From Saccopteryx bilineata (lineage: Eukaryota > Chordata > Mammalia > Chiroptera > Emballonuridae), in NCBI RefSeq assembly GCF_036850765.1, contig NC_089491.1, positions 188,459,520 to 188,523,519 of the forward strand: a DNA stretch of 64,000 bases, in the 5' to 3' direction. Of the stretch, positions 10,866 through 23,385 are shown piece after piece (position 1 is the stretch's first letter; each line of letters opens with the position of its first letter). A program made the translations under genes and the position numbers. The notes under the pieces were generated by a model that was not told the origin of the DNA, made no database searches, and saw only the letters and a list, made by a program, of their open reading frames with translations.

Positions 10866-11389
10866 AATCTATTCCCCTCCAACTTTATTGAGGAATAATA
10901 GACAAATATAAGTATATATATTTAAAGTATACAGTATTATAATGTGATGTACATATATATTGTGGAATAATTACTAAAAGTAATATTAAAGCATCCCTCA
11001 TCTCACATAATTTGTGTGTGTGCTAACAATACTTAGAATCAACCAGCAACTTTCAAGTATATAATATCACATTAATAACTACAGTCACCACACTATCAGA
11101 TCCTCAGAACTTAGTCTTCTTATAACAGAGGGTTTGTACCATTGGACTTCCATCTCCCCACTTCCACTTCCCCTTAGCCCCTGGAAACCACCATTCTATT
11201 CTGTTTCTATGAGCTTTCTTTTTTTATAGACTTCATAGATAAATGATACCATACAATATTTGTCTTTTTCTGTTTAGCTTATTTCACTTAACATAATGCC
11301 CTCCAGAGTCATCCATGTTGTCATGAATGACGGGAACCATTTTTTTTCTTTCTTTTTCATGGGAGGATACTGTCCTATAGTGTGTGTGT

Positions 11390-11395
11390 GTGTGA

Positions 11396-11426
<31 letters not shown>

Positions 11427-11439
11427 CACACACACACAC
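11390..11439. repeat. (TG)n(TA)n(CA)n compound microsatellite
   Basis: TG dinucleotides run into TA and then CA, producing a roughly self-complementary block that can form a cruciform or Z-DNA. It lies in the antisense L1. Confidence 0.9.
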
Positions 11440-11890
11440 CATATCTTCTTTATCCATTAATATCCATTAATATATTGATGCACCCATAGGTTGTTTCCAT
11501 ATATTGGCCATTGTGAATAATGCTGAAATGAACAGGGGTGTACAGAAAGCTCTTTAATATCTTGTTTTGCATTTCCTTTGCCTATATACCCAGAATTGGA
11601 ATTGCTGGATCATATGTTAATTCTAGTTTTAATTTTGGGGGAACCTCCATACTGTTATCCACAGGAGCCATATCAGTTTACACTCCTACCAACAGTGCGT
11701 GAGGGTTCCCTTTTCTCCACATTCTCACCAGCATTTGCTATCTCTTATCTTTTAGATAACAGACATCCTAACACATGAGAGGTGAGAGCTCATGGTAGTT
11801 TAGATTTGCATTTTCCTGATGACTAGTGATGTTGAGCACCTTTTCATGTACCTGTTGGCCATCTGTATGGTTTTTTTTTTAAGTCTTATT

Positions 11891-12085
11891 GGCCCTGACC
11901 AGATAGCTCAGTGGATATAGCATTGTCCTGGCACAGCCAGATCATAAGTTTGATCCCCAGTCAGGCCTGGCACTTACAAGAAGTGATCAAAGAGTGCACA
12001 GCTAAATGGAACTAAGTAGAAAAACAAGTTGATGCTTCTCTTTCTCTCTCCCTCTCTCTGCAATGAATGCAAAAAAAATTTTTAA
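11891..12085 (+). mobile_element. tRNA-derived SINE, short type, diverged
   Basis: The head GGCCCTGACCAGATAGCTCA contains an A-box-like 'tagctcagtgg', and 'gtttgatccccag' fits a B box. A CT-rich tract and A-rich tail follow to about 12085. It interrupts the antisense L1, which continues on both sides. Flanking 'agtcttatt' and 'tgtctattta' may be a degenerate TSD. Confidence 0.75.
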
Positions 12086-13490
12086 ATGTCTATTTAGGTT
12101 GTTTGTCCATTTTAAAATAAATTACTTGTTTTTGCTACTGAGTTCTATGAGTTCTTTGTGTATTGTGGCTATTAACCCCCTTTTCAGAGACATGATTTGC
12201 AAATATTTTCTCCCATTCATTAGGATGCCTTTTTGTTTATGGTTTCTTTTGCTTTGAAGAAGCTTTTTAGTTTGATGTAGTCCCATGTGTTTATTTTTTC
12301 CTTTGCTTTTAACATCAAACCCAAAAAATCATCACCAAGACTGATGTCAAGGCGCTTACCTGCTATACTTTTTTCTAGGAGTTTTACAGTTTCAGGTCTT
12401 ATGTTCAAGACTTTCATCCATTTTGAGTTCATTTTTGTACATGGTTTAAAACAGGGACCCAGTTTCATTCTTTTGAATTTGGCTTATAGTTTTCTCAACA
12501 GTTTCTTTCCAGCTTATTAAAGAGACTATTTGTTCTCTAAAGCATAGTCTTGGCTTTTTCGCCATAAATTAATTGACCATATATTCATGAATGTCTATTT
12601 TTGTGCCAGTGCCATACTGCTTGGATTACTATAGCTTTGTAATATAGCTTGAAGGCAGGAAGCATGATGCCTATAGCTTTGTTCTTTCTCAAGATTGCTT
12701 TGGCTATTTGGGGTCTTTTGTCATATGTCATACACATTTTATGATAAGTTCTTCTATTTCTGAGAAAAATGCCACTGAATTTTGATAGGAGTTGTACTAA
12801 ATTTGTAGATCACTTTGGGCTTTATGGACATTTTCACAATATTAATTTTTCCAATCCATGAGCATGAAATATCTTTATATTTATTTATGTCTTCAATTTC
12901 TTTTATCAATGTCTTATAGTTTTTAGTGTACAGGTGTTTTACCTCTTTAGTTAAAATTATTCCTAAGAGTTTTATTGTTTTGATGGTATTGTAAATAGAA
13001 CTGCTTTCTTAATTTCTCTTTCAGGTAGTTCATTGTTAGTGTGTAGAAAAGCGCTAATTTTTGTAACTTGATTTTGTATCCTACAATTTAACTAAATTCA
13101 AATTCATTTATTAGTTCTAACAATTTTTTGGTGGCATCTTTAGGCTTTTCTAGATACTCTATAGATCATGTCATTCAAAAACAGATTTTCTAATTTGGAT
13201 AAATTTCATTTTTTGTTGTTGTTGGTTTTGTGGGGGTTTTTGGTCTAATTGCTATGGCCAGGACTTCCAGTACTATCTGAAATAGTACTAGCCAGCGTGG
13301 GAATCCTTTTATTGTTCCTGATCTTAAAGAAAAGGCTTTTAAGTTTTCAACCTTGAGTAAATGTTAAGCGTGGGCTTGTCATATATGGTATTTATTAGGT
13401 TGAGGCACACCCTTCCTCTACTTCATTGATTGGGAATTCTTAATCATGAGAGGATGTTGAATTTTGTTAAATGTAAATGGATTTTTTCAT

Positions 13491-14936
13491 TTCAAAGTTG
13501 GAACACGTTGAAACTATGAACTCGGTAGTTCCTTGAATTGTTTGGATGCGGAGACACTTGAAGGAACTAAAAATAACTTCTCAAGGAGAGAATGATATCA
13601 GGCGTTTTTCCTGTTGGAAGGACCTCTATTCAGTCTGTCCTGTGGTTCTTGGGAAACCATGTCTCTGCTTTTAGTCCCAGGGGAACCACTACGTGATCAG
13701 GCAGAGGATCCTGTCCAGTCTTCATGCTTTCCTGGCCACAATTGAGACAGGCTCAGTGCCAAAAAAAGTACAGGGGCTGAAGCTTTAGAGGGATATCAGT
13801 CTAGGACTGAGTGAGCAGGAGGCCAGGTTGTCACTATGAGGACACAGGTGAAGAGATACTCAAAATGGGGAGGTGGCCTAGGTTTTGAACTTGTCATTGA
13901 AAAGGACATTAAACAATGTAAAGCGAAATCTGCACTCTGGAGTAAATACACATCACAAATCTACAATGGCACCCTCGTGAGCATATCTGGCCTCAGCCTA
14001 GGTTTCAAAACAAACTTGCTGCCAGAACTTTTAAAGAATTCTATAGAAAGAGAAAAATCCTAATGAAGGACAAAGTAGGGAGGAAATATCACCCAGCTGT
14101 TTATAAATTGTTCTCATCCAGATGATGCATGTGTAGAAAAATTAAAGAGCTAAGGCCCACAGTGGGTCATACAAAGGTGAAAAGAATTAATCGTCACCTC
14201 AAATCAATGGTTGATTCTATCACCAAGGCCAGGGGGAAACTGGAAGATGATGGTAATAATGACGACCCCCATGGGCCTAGCAAGGAGACAGGAGCAAGAG
14301 ACATCAGCTGTGTGGACTCCATCTAGAGGGACATGAGGACCAGCCCACCAATTAGGGGAGCCATTCTTCTTTAGAGAATCATTTCTATTATGCTCAAGGA
14401 TGAGGTATTATACATTCTGACTGACTCACTCTAGCATTCATTCATTTAGTGTAAACTGAGTTGTGGGACAGGCACCAGGAAGAGGTGCCTGTCAGAAGGG
14501 AGAAGAGTCATAAAGCAAGCGGCGCAGGCAGTGTGCGCATGCTGCGAGGGCGGCAGTCTGGCTTCTCTGCAGAAACAAAACCAGCAGAACATAAACCGAT
14601 CTATACCTGTGTGTGTAGTCCTATGTGTGTATTCACACACGCATGCACACATGCACAGACACACATACTTACGCAACTATGGGGGCTGGCAGATCCAAAA
14701 CCCACAGTGCAAGTCTGCAGGGTGAAAACTCTCAGGCACAGCGATGTTGTCTCCCTGGGGCAGAATTTCCTCTTCCTTAGGAAGCCTTGGTTTTACTCTA
14801 AGGCCTTTGAAATGATGGAATGAGCTCCACACAGAGTATACTGGATAGCCTCCTATACTTAAAGTCAACTGATCACAGACATAAACCTCACCTATAATAT
14901 GCCTCCACAGCAACACCTGGGTTAGTCTGAGTGAAT
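13491..14936. other. No gene seen; unique sequence
   Basis: Mixed-composition sequence with short frames only. There is a CA/TG-rich patch near 14605-14670. I see no recognisable repeat, exon pair or RNA gene. Confidence 0.5.
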
Positions 14937-14948
14937 AAAGGGGTGCTG

Positions 14949-17452
14949 GGAGAGTGACGTCAGAGAAATGGCGACGTAAGGAGCGACACTGATAAATCTC
15001 CCCAAAATTTCAACAAGTTCTTCAACCAGAGACAGAAAAATCTATCCTTGGAGCATCTAGAAGTCCCACACTGAACACGAAAGTATGATCGAGCAAAAAA
15101 TTGACTAAATATATAATCAACCCCGAAGGAAATAGGATGGAGAAAGGAACACTCCACCTTCCTCACTAACCTAAACAATGGCTGCCTTCACTTGAAACCG
15201 AGAGTATAGGAACTAAGGCGGGCAAAGGGTAGGTGAATAGAGCCAGGCTGTGGCACAAACATCCAAGCTGAGGAAAGACTGTGCTTGTGGCGACTCAGTC
15301 AACACAGGCTAACGCTTGCGCCAAACCCAGACAAAGAAAGGTAAGTGCGGCAGCCATTAGCCCCGATATCCTGGTCAGCGAGCGCGAATAGAGTGAGAGA
15401 GGTTCCTCCTAGAGCCCCGGGAGTGGGCACCCATGTTACCAGACAGAGGGGCAGAGTCAGAGGCCTTTGTGTGGGCCCAGACTGGAGTCTCAGGGTCACC
15501 CCTGCACCCTGAAGAACGGTTCGTGGGGAGTGCGCAAAAGCAGACTTCCCTATGATCAAACTTCTCTGAGCAGGCAGGGCGCCTCACCCCGGACGAGTGG
15601 TGGCGGCACCAATACCCAGGTCCCAGGTTGGCGAGCACAGATATTGTGCGAGAGGTTCCTCCTAATGCCTCAGGAGTAGGCACCTGTGTTCCTGGACAGA
15701 GGGGCAGAGTCAGAGGCCTTTGTGTGGGCTGTAATCGGAGTCTTGGTGCCGCCCCTACAATCTGAAGAGCAGTGAGCAGGGAGTGTGCGAAAGTGAAATT
15801 CCCTATGTTCGAACTTCTCCGGGCGGGAGGGGCACCTCACCCAGCCATACAAGCTAACAGACCCGGGAAGGATTAGCTTAACCCACAGTCTGCTCGCCTC
15901 CCAACTGACCTATGTGACCCTAACTGACAAGATCTCTCTCAGTTCAGTGATATTTTTTAGTGCCTCTTGCTATGCTATGCACATAGGGGTAGGGGCAACT
16001 TCTGATTGGCAGAGCTTTCATACTCAGGGCTATACGTTAAAAAGAGGGACTTGGCAGCTTATAAGTCCTCCTGCTTTGCAAAAAGCAACTAGGGCATCTT
16101 CTACCCAGCCAAAACAGGTTACAAAGTGCCAAAAGCCTGGGGTAAGTGGTCCCACAGAGCACTGAGGCATTCTGGACATGCCTAGAGGCACATAGAAAGG
16201 CACCTTGAAAACAATTGGCTCCCAGCCCTGCCTGATTATGCTTGCGGCTCTGACTAATAGAGCCTGACCCAGAGCCCTGCACTGAGTGGGGATAGAGTGG
16301 GGATTTTCCAGCTCTTTGAGCCTCTTACTCTCCAGGCAGAGGCAGTGGCAACCCCATAGCTGGATCATCAGGCTACTAATTCAGGAAGGAGAAACTAGGA
16401 GAGAGCTCCGGAAAAACAGACTCTCTCATTGTCAGAGCCTGCAAATGCTAATGAGCCTTGACTGCCAACGACTCTGAAGCCTAATATATGACATTGCCAT
16501 AGAGACTTATCAACTGCAAACCTCTACCTAAGCATGCCACAGGGGCAGAGCCTAGGAAACAGGGTCACCAACCAGGAAGAGGGAGAGAAAAGAAAAAGCA
16601 AGAAGATAACCTCTCAAAATCAAGAAAAATCCACAGACTTTATAACCTTTTCCATTTTATTTTAATTGTTCATTTGTTCCTTTCATCTTCTTGTCTTGAT
16701 TATTTTCTTCTTCTTCCACTTTGGTCGTTTAATTCTCTGCTGGTCTTACTCTTTCCTCTTCTTGAACTACACTACACATAAATATTACATCTCCCATTTC
16801 TTTCCTTTCTTCTTCCTTTCTCTCTATGAGGGTTGCACTCCAAAACCCTTAACTCTCTCTCTCTCTCTTTCATTCTGTTCTTTTTCTTCTTTTCGTTTTA
16901 TCCTTTCTTTTTTCTCCCTCTATATTAGTTTCTTCTTTCTCCTTTACTTTTCCTCTCATTCAATCCTCAATCACGAACAAATTATTTTATTTGGAAATCA
17001 AATTTTTCTTTGTGTTTTTTTACTTCGCTTTTTTAACTCATTAGCAGTGCTCCCAACCCTGGCTCTCCATTTTATCTAGTTTTTGCTACACTAAATACAA
17101 TAGGAATTTTTTAATTTTTTACCCATTTTTCATGTTTCCCTCTTATCTCTCTCATTATATCTCTTAGTCAAGCATCACTTAAAAGCAAATCATTTTATTC
17201 TTGACCCAAATTTTTCCTTATTTTGCATTTTGTGAGTCCATACCCCCTTTTTTTGGTCCTTTATCACTTCTCCCCAACTCAGACCCTTCATTATAAGCAG
17301 TTTTTGTTCTATTCAGCACAATATAATTCAAAGTTCATCAGAATTTTTTCTCAAGAAGGAGAGAAGAGGAGAGGGAAAAAAAGGGAAATAATAATTTTTT
17401 ACTTTTTATTCTTTATTAATCTCATTAGTGCTATCAACAAAACCACCCTCAG
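14949..17452 (+). promoter_or_regulatory. 5' UTR / internal promoter of L1 copy A
   Basis: L1 5' UTRs act as internal RNA polymerase II promoters. A complete CRE (TGACGTCA) sits at 14955-14962, just after the 5' end, followed by a GAAATGGCGACG block that resembles a YY1 site. The middle holds two tandem modules (see 15356-15842). The last 800 bases are CT-rich and run into the ORF1 ATG. Confidence 0.7.
15356..15842 (+). repeat. Two tandem ~253-bp modules in the L1 A 5' UTR
   Basis: The block AGAGGTTCCTCCTA at about 15398 recurs at about 15651, an offset of 253 bases. The shared GACAGAGGGGCAGAGTCAGA and AGGCCTTTGTGTGGGC segments, and a final CACCTCACCC-type block, recur in the same order. The copies differ at many positions, so the duplication is old. 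The single-copy counterpart in copies B and C is replaced by a CpG-rich block. Confidence 0.85.
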
Positions 17453-18672
17453 ATGCCATTAAGGAAAAGAAAATCGAATATCATGGATATAAAAGACAGA
17501 GATGTAGCACAGATAGATGAGGAAAAATCTATGGAGAAAAAATTTAATATATTAAAATTTTTGGAGCTAAATGACAGAGATTTAAAACATAAATCCTAAA
17601 AATACTCAGAGTTATACAAGAAAACACAGAAAGGCAATTTAGGGAGCTCAGAAAACAACTCAACAAACACAAAGAATATATTACCAAGGAAATTGAAACT
17701 ATAAAAACAAATCAAGCAGAGATGAAAAACTCAATTAACAAACTGAAAAATGAGGTAACAAGCTTAGCTAATAACAGGCCAGATAGAAGGTAGGATTAGT
17801 GAAATAGAAGACAAGCAACTTGAGGTACAACAGAGAGAAGAAGAAAGAGACTCAAAAATTTAAAAAAATGAGAAAGCCCTACAGAAATTGTCTGACTCAA
17901 TCAAAAAGAATAACATAAGAATAATAGGTATATCAAGGGAGAAGAGAGAGAAAATGGAATGGAGAACATATTCAAACAAATAATAGATGAGAACTTCCCA
18001 AGCCTGTGAAAAGAAATAAAGCCTCAAATTCAAGAAGCAGGCCTGACCTGTGATGGCGCAGTGGATAAAGCGTCGACCTGGAAATGCTGAGGTCACCGGT
18101 TCAAAACCCTGGGCTTGCCTGATCAAGGCACATATGGGAGTTGATGCTTCCAGCTTCTCCCCCTTCTCTCTCTCTGTCTCTCCTCTCTCTGTCTCTCTGT
18201 CTCTCTCTCCTCTCTAAAAATGAATAAATAAAATAAAATAAAAAATTTAAAAAAAATTCAAGAAGTAAACAGAACACCGAGTTTTCTTAACCCCAACAAA
18301 CCTACTCCAAGGCACACCATAAATAAACTTGCACAAACCAACGACAAAGAAAAAATTCTCAAGGCAGCCAGGGAAAAGAAGAATACAACATATAAAGGAA
18401 GGCCTATTAGATTATCATTGGACTTCTCAATAGAAACTCTGTAAGATAGAAGAGAGTGGACCCCAATATTTAAGGTCCTGAAAGAGAGAAATTTTCAGCC
18501 AAGAATACTATACTCATCAAAACTATCCTTCAAATATGAAGGAGAAATAAAAACATTCACAGATACAGAAAAGATGAGGGAATTTATCATCAGAAAACTC
18601 CCAGTCCAGAAATTACTAAAGGAAGTTTTCCAACCAGATACAAAGAACAAAACAAAACAAAACCACAAGTAA
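17453..18672 (+). pseudogene. L1 ORF1 of copy A (broken)
   Basis: The reading frame begins ATGCCATTAAGGAAAAG at 17453, matching the start of the intact ORF1 of copy C, and ends at TAA 18670-18672. Several frameshifts and stops disrupt the coiled-coil region (for example a stop near 17597), and the SINE at 18038-18253 splits the RRM-to-C-terminal part. ORF1p would be the RNA-binding chaperone of the L1 particle; this copy cannot make it. Confidence 0.9.
18038..18253 (+). mobile_element. tRNA-derived SINE inserted in L1 A ORF1
   Basis: The element begins near CAGGCCTGACCTGTGATGG, with an A-box region 'tggcgcagtggataa' and a B box 'accggttcaaaaccct'. A 'cacatatgggagttgatgc' body, a CT-rich tract and an A-rich tail follow. 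A 12-bp TSD (AAATTCAAGAAG) lies at 18026-18037 and 18254-18265. It is the same type as the minus-strand copies at 53578 and 61282. Confidence 0.95.
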
Positions 18673-19000
18673 AAGCTCCACCAAGAACACAATAAAACCA
18701 AATTTAAACTGTGACAACAAAAACAAAAAAAAAGGGGGGAGAGGACAGAGATTAACAGTAGCAAAGGATGATGGAGTGCAAAAGTACTCACAAGATAGTG
18801 TACTACAATGAACAGGGTAGTAACCCTTTTCATTATTTAATGGTAACCACCCTTGAAAAAACCATCCCAGAAAAACATGACTTAAAAAAGATAGCAACAG
18901 AGGAAAGAAATATGGAATACAACCAAACAAAAATAAAGGATAGAAAAACAAAAGAGAAGACTCAAACAAGATACAAAACTAACAGAAAGCAATTTATAAA

Positions 19001-22000
19001 ATGGCAATAGGGAACCCACAAGTGTCAATAATTACACTAAATGTAAACAAATTAAACTCACCAATAAAAAAACACAGAGTAACATCCAAAAAAAAAAGCA
19101 GGTGTAGCAATACTCATATCGAATAATGCTTACTACAAGACAGGAAAAGTACTCAGAGACAAAAATGGCCATTTCATAATGGCTAAGGGGACACTGAATC
19201 AAGAAGACATAACAATTCTTAATATATATGCACCAAACCAAGGAGCACCAAAATATATAAGACAACTACTTATTGACCTTAAAACAAAAAGTGACAAAAA
19301 TACAGTCATACTTGGAGACCTCAATACACTGCTAACAGCTCCAGATTGTTCACCCAAACAGAGAATCAATAAAGATATATTGGCCTTAAATGAAACACTA
19401 GAGCACCTGCATATGATAGACATCTACAGGACATTTCATCCCAAAGCGACTGAGTATATATTTTTCTCCAGTATACATGAGTCATTCTCAAAAACTGACC
19501 ATATGTTGGGCCACAAAAACAACATCAGCAAATTCAAAAAAACTGAAATTGTACCAAGCATATTTTCTGATCATAAAGACTTGAAACTAGAATTCAACTG
19601 CAAAAAAGAAAAAAATGCACAAAAATGTGAAAACTAAAAACATACTTCTAAAAAAATGAATGGGTCAAAAAAAAAAATAAGCGCAGAGATCGATATATAT
19701 GGACAAATGAAAATGACAATATGATATATCAGAATCTATGGGATGCAGCAAAAGCAGTGATAAGAGGGAAGTTCATACCACTTCAGGCATATATGAACAA
19801 ACAAGAGAGAGCCCAAGTGAACCACTTAACTTCACACCTTAAGAAACTAGAAAAAGTAGAACAAAGACAACCCAAAACCAGCTGAAGAAAAGAGATAATA
19901 AAAATCAGAGCAGAAATAAATGAAATAGAGAACAGAAAAACTATAAAAAAAATTAATAGAACAAGGAGCTGGTTCTTTGAAAAGATCAACAAAACTGACA
20001 AACCCTTGGCAAGATTCACCAAGGAAAAAAGAGAAAGGACTCATATAAACAAAATCCAAAATGAAAGAGGAGAAATCACCACAGATATCATAGGTATACA
20101 CATTATTGGAGAATACTATGAAAAACTATATGCCACCAAATTCAACAATCTAGAAAAAATGGATAAATTCCTAGAACAATACAACCTTCCTAGACTGAGT
20201 CAAGAAGAAGCAGAAAGCCTAAACAGACCAATTAGCAGGGAAGACATAGAAAAAAACTATTAAAAACCTCCCACAAAATAAAAGTCCAGGTTCAGACGGT
20301 TATACTAGTGAATTCTATCAAACATTCAATGAAGACTTGGTTCCTATTCTACTCAAAGTCTTCCAAAAAATTGAAGAAGAAGCAATACTTCCAAACACAT
20401 TTTATGAGGCCAACATAAACCTCATACCGAAACCTGGCAAGGACGGCACAAAAGGGAAAACTACAGACCAATATCTCGAATGAATACAGATGCTAAAATA
20501 CTAAACAAAATACTAGCAAATCGAATACAACAACATATTAAAAAAATAATACATCACGATCAAGTGGGATTCATCCCAGAATCTCAAGGATGATTCAACA
20601 TATGTAAAACGGTTAACGTAATATACCATATCAACAAAACAAAGAACAAAAACCACATGATCTTATCAATAGATGCAGAAAAGGCATTCAACAAAATACA
20701 ACACAATTTTATGTTTAAGACACTCAACAAAATGAGTTTAGAAGGAAAATATCTCAACATGATAAAGGCCATATATGATAAACCATCAGCTAACATCATA
20801 TTAAATGGCACAAAACTGAAGGCTTTCCTCCTTAAATCAGGAACAAGACAAGGTTGTCCACTTTCTCCACTCTTATTTAACGTGGTGCTAGAAGTTCTAG
20901 CCAGTGTAATCAGACAAGATAAAGAAATCAAAGTCGGATTTTCCATATCAGAAAAGAAGAAGTAAAGGTATCACTTTTTGCAGATGATATGATCCTATAC
21001 ATAGAAAACCCCAAAGAATCCACAAAAAGACTACTAGAAACAATAAGCCAATACAGTAAGGTCGTAGGATAGAAAATTAATATACAAAAGTCCATTGACT
21101 TCCTACATGCCAACAATGAAACATTAGAGAACAAACTCAAAAAATAATGCCCTTCACGATCGCAACAAAAAAAATAAAATACCTAGGAATAAACATAACA
21201 AAGAATGTAAAGGACCTATATAATAAAAACTACAAAGCATTGTTAAGAGAAATCGAAAAAGATACGAGATGGAAAAAATATTCCTTGTTCTTGGATAGGA
21301 AGATTAAATATAATCAAAATAGCCATATTACCCAGAGCAATATACAAATTTAATGCAATTCCCATCAACATTCCAATGACATTTTTTAAAGAAATGGAGT
21401 AAAAAGTCATCAGATTTATATGGAACTATAAAAAACACCGAATAGCCAAAGCAATCCTAAAGAAAAAGAATGAAGCTGGGGGTATTACAATACCTGACTT
21501 CAAAATATATTATAGAGCCATGACAATTAAAACAGCATGGTATTGGCAGAAAAATAGACACTCAGACCAATGGAACAGAATAGAAAGTCCAGAAATAAAA
21601 CCACATATATATGGTCAAATAATTTTTGATAAAGGGGCCAACAACACACAATGGAGAAAAGAAACCCTCTTCAACAAATGGTGCTGGGAAAATTAGAAAG
21701 CCACATGCAAAAGAATGAAACTCGACTACAGTTTGTCCCCTTGTACTAAAATTAATTCAAAATGGATCAAAGGCCTAAAGATAAGACCTGAAATAATAAA
21801 GTACATAGAAGAAGACATAGGTACTAAACTCATGGACCTTGGTTTTAAAGAGCATTTTATGAATTTGACTCCAAAGGCAAGGGAAATGAAGGCAAAGATA
21901 AATGAATGGGACTATATCAGACTAAGAAGTTTTTGCTCAGCAAGAGAAACTGACAACAAAATAAATAGACAGCCAACTAAATGGGAAATGATATTTTCAA

Positions 22001-22704
22001 ACAACAGTTCAGATAAGGGCCTAACATCCAAAATATATAAAGAACTCATAAAACTCAACAACAAACAAACAAACAATCCAATAAAAAAATGGGAAGAGGA
22101 TATGAACAGACACTTCTCCCAGGAAGAAATACAAATGGTCAACAGATATATGAAAAGATGCTCAGCTTCATTAGTTATTAGAGAAATGCAAATCAAAACT
22201 GCAATAAGTTACCACCTCATACCTGTTAGATTAGCTATTATTAATAAGACAGGTAATAGCAAATGTTGGAGAGGCTGTGGAGAAAAAGGAACCCTCATTC
22301 ACTGTTGGTAGGATTGTACAGTAGTACAATCATTATGGAAGAAAGTATGGTGGTTCCTCAAAAAACTGAAAATAGAACCAGCATATGACCCAGCAATCTC
22401 TCTACTGGGTATATATCCGTAAAACTCAGAAACATTGATACAGAAAGACTCATGTAGCCCTATGTTCATTGCAGCATTGTTCACAGTGGCCAAGACATGG
22501 AAACAACCAAAAAGCCCTTCAATAGAAGACTGGATAAAGAAGATGTGGCACATATACACTATGGAATACTACTCAGCCATAAGAAATGATGACATTGGAT
22601 CATTTACAACAAAATGGTGCGATCTTGATAACATTATACGGAGTGAAATTAGTAAATCAGAAAAAAACAAGAACTGCATTATTCCATACGTAGGTGGGAC
22701 ATAA
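19001..22704 (+). pseudogene. L1 ORF2 of copy A (broken)
   Basis: The frame starts ATGGCAATAGGG at 19001 and ends at TAA 22702-22704. Relative to copy C, about 40 codons around endonuclease residues 27-68 are missing near 19085, which removes the catalytic E43 region. Further frameshifts and stops occur, for example near 19630, 20262, 20452 and 21070. Long stretches still read as endonuclease, reverse transcriptase and the CCHC tail (last 198-codon open stretch 21715-22311). Confidence 0.95.
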
Positions 22705-23194
22705 AAACGAGACTAAGAGACATGGACAAGAATGTGTTGGTTATAGGGGGGTGTGGTGGGGGAGAGGAGAGGGAGGGAGAGGGGAAGGGGAGGGGGAGAG
22801 GCACAAAGAAGACTAGATAGAAGGTGACGGAGGACAATCTGACTTTGGGGGATGGGTATGCAACATAATTGATTGACAAGATAACCTGGATATGTTTTCT
22901 TTGAACATATGTACCCTGATTTATTGATATCACCCCATTAACATTAACAAAAATTTTAAAAAGGGGTGCTGCAGCCTTGTCACGTTGACTCATAAAACTG
23001 CCCATCACAGAGGGGAAGGATGGGGAGGTGAGGGAGGGTGGAGGAAGCCTAGGGCTATGGGCAGGGTGGGCAGAAAGAAAGTGCATATACAAATGGGGTC
23101 CCAGGTCCCCAGGCGGAGGCGCCCACGACCAGCATCAGAGGCAGAGAAGTAAAGAGGCTGATGCTGTGATCATGGCATTGGACCTGACCTTGGT

Positions 23195-23385
23195 GATGAC
23201 ATGCCAGGTGTGTTCAAGGTGTTTTACATGCATTAGCTCCTTTAATCCTCACACTCACCCTGTGGCATAGGTACCACCAGCTACACTTTGCTGATGAGAA
23301 GCTGGCATACAGAGACACCAACTCACTCCCTAAGGTCACATAGCATCTAAGCATAAAGGCAGAATCTTAACCCAGCTCTTCAAAT
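23195..23385 (+). mobile_element. MIR SINE fragment
   Basis: The order 'gttttacatgcattagctcc', 'tttaatcctcacactcaccc', 'gatgagaagctggcat' and 'ctaaggtcacatagca' follows the MIR core. It is an ancient mammalian tRNA-derived repeat with no coding role. The stretch 22972-23194 is otherwise unassigned. Confidence 0.75.

Larger units (their letters stand above)
10880..13490 (-). mobile_element. Old antisense L1, 5'-truncated in ORF2
   Basis: On the minus strand this is an L1 3' end (10880-11200) and the ORF2 C-terminal half back into the reverse transcriptase region. Antisense blocks include 'acttaacataatgccctcca' near 11285, 'gaattgctggatcatatg' near 11600, 'ttgcaaatattttctccca' near 12200 and 'ggccaggacttccagtacta' near 13257. 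Multiple stops and indels break it. A TG/CA repeat (11390) and a SINE (11891) are inserted. The 5' break lies within ORF2. Confidence 0.85.
14949..22959 (+). mobile_element. L1 copy A: full-length, inactive
   Basis: This 8.0-kb L1 is flanked by a 12-bp TSD, AAAGGGGTGCTG at 14937-14948 and 22960-22971. It has a 5' UTR (14949-17452), broken ORF1 (17453-18672), a spacer, broken ORF2 (19001-22704) and a 3' UTR with a G-rich tract (22740-22802). Damage is spread over the whole element: frameshifts, stops, an internal deletion in the endonuclease region and a SINE in ORF1. By eye it is clearly older than copies B and C. Confidence 0.95.

Noticed and set aside
11891..12085. Functional tRNA gene
   Set aside because: A and B boxes are present, but the cloverleaf is degenerate and the head is followed by a CT-rich tract and A-tail as in SINEs. 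The same reasoning applies to all other tRNA-like heads in the window.
16666..17079. 137-codon frame rich in Phe and Ser
   Set aside because: It is the CT-rich low-complexity end of the L1 A 5' UTR read as protein; indels between copies A, B and C break it.
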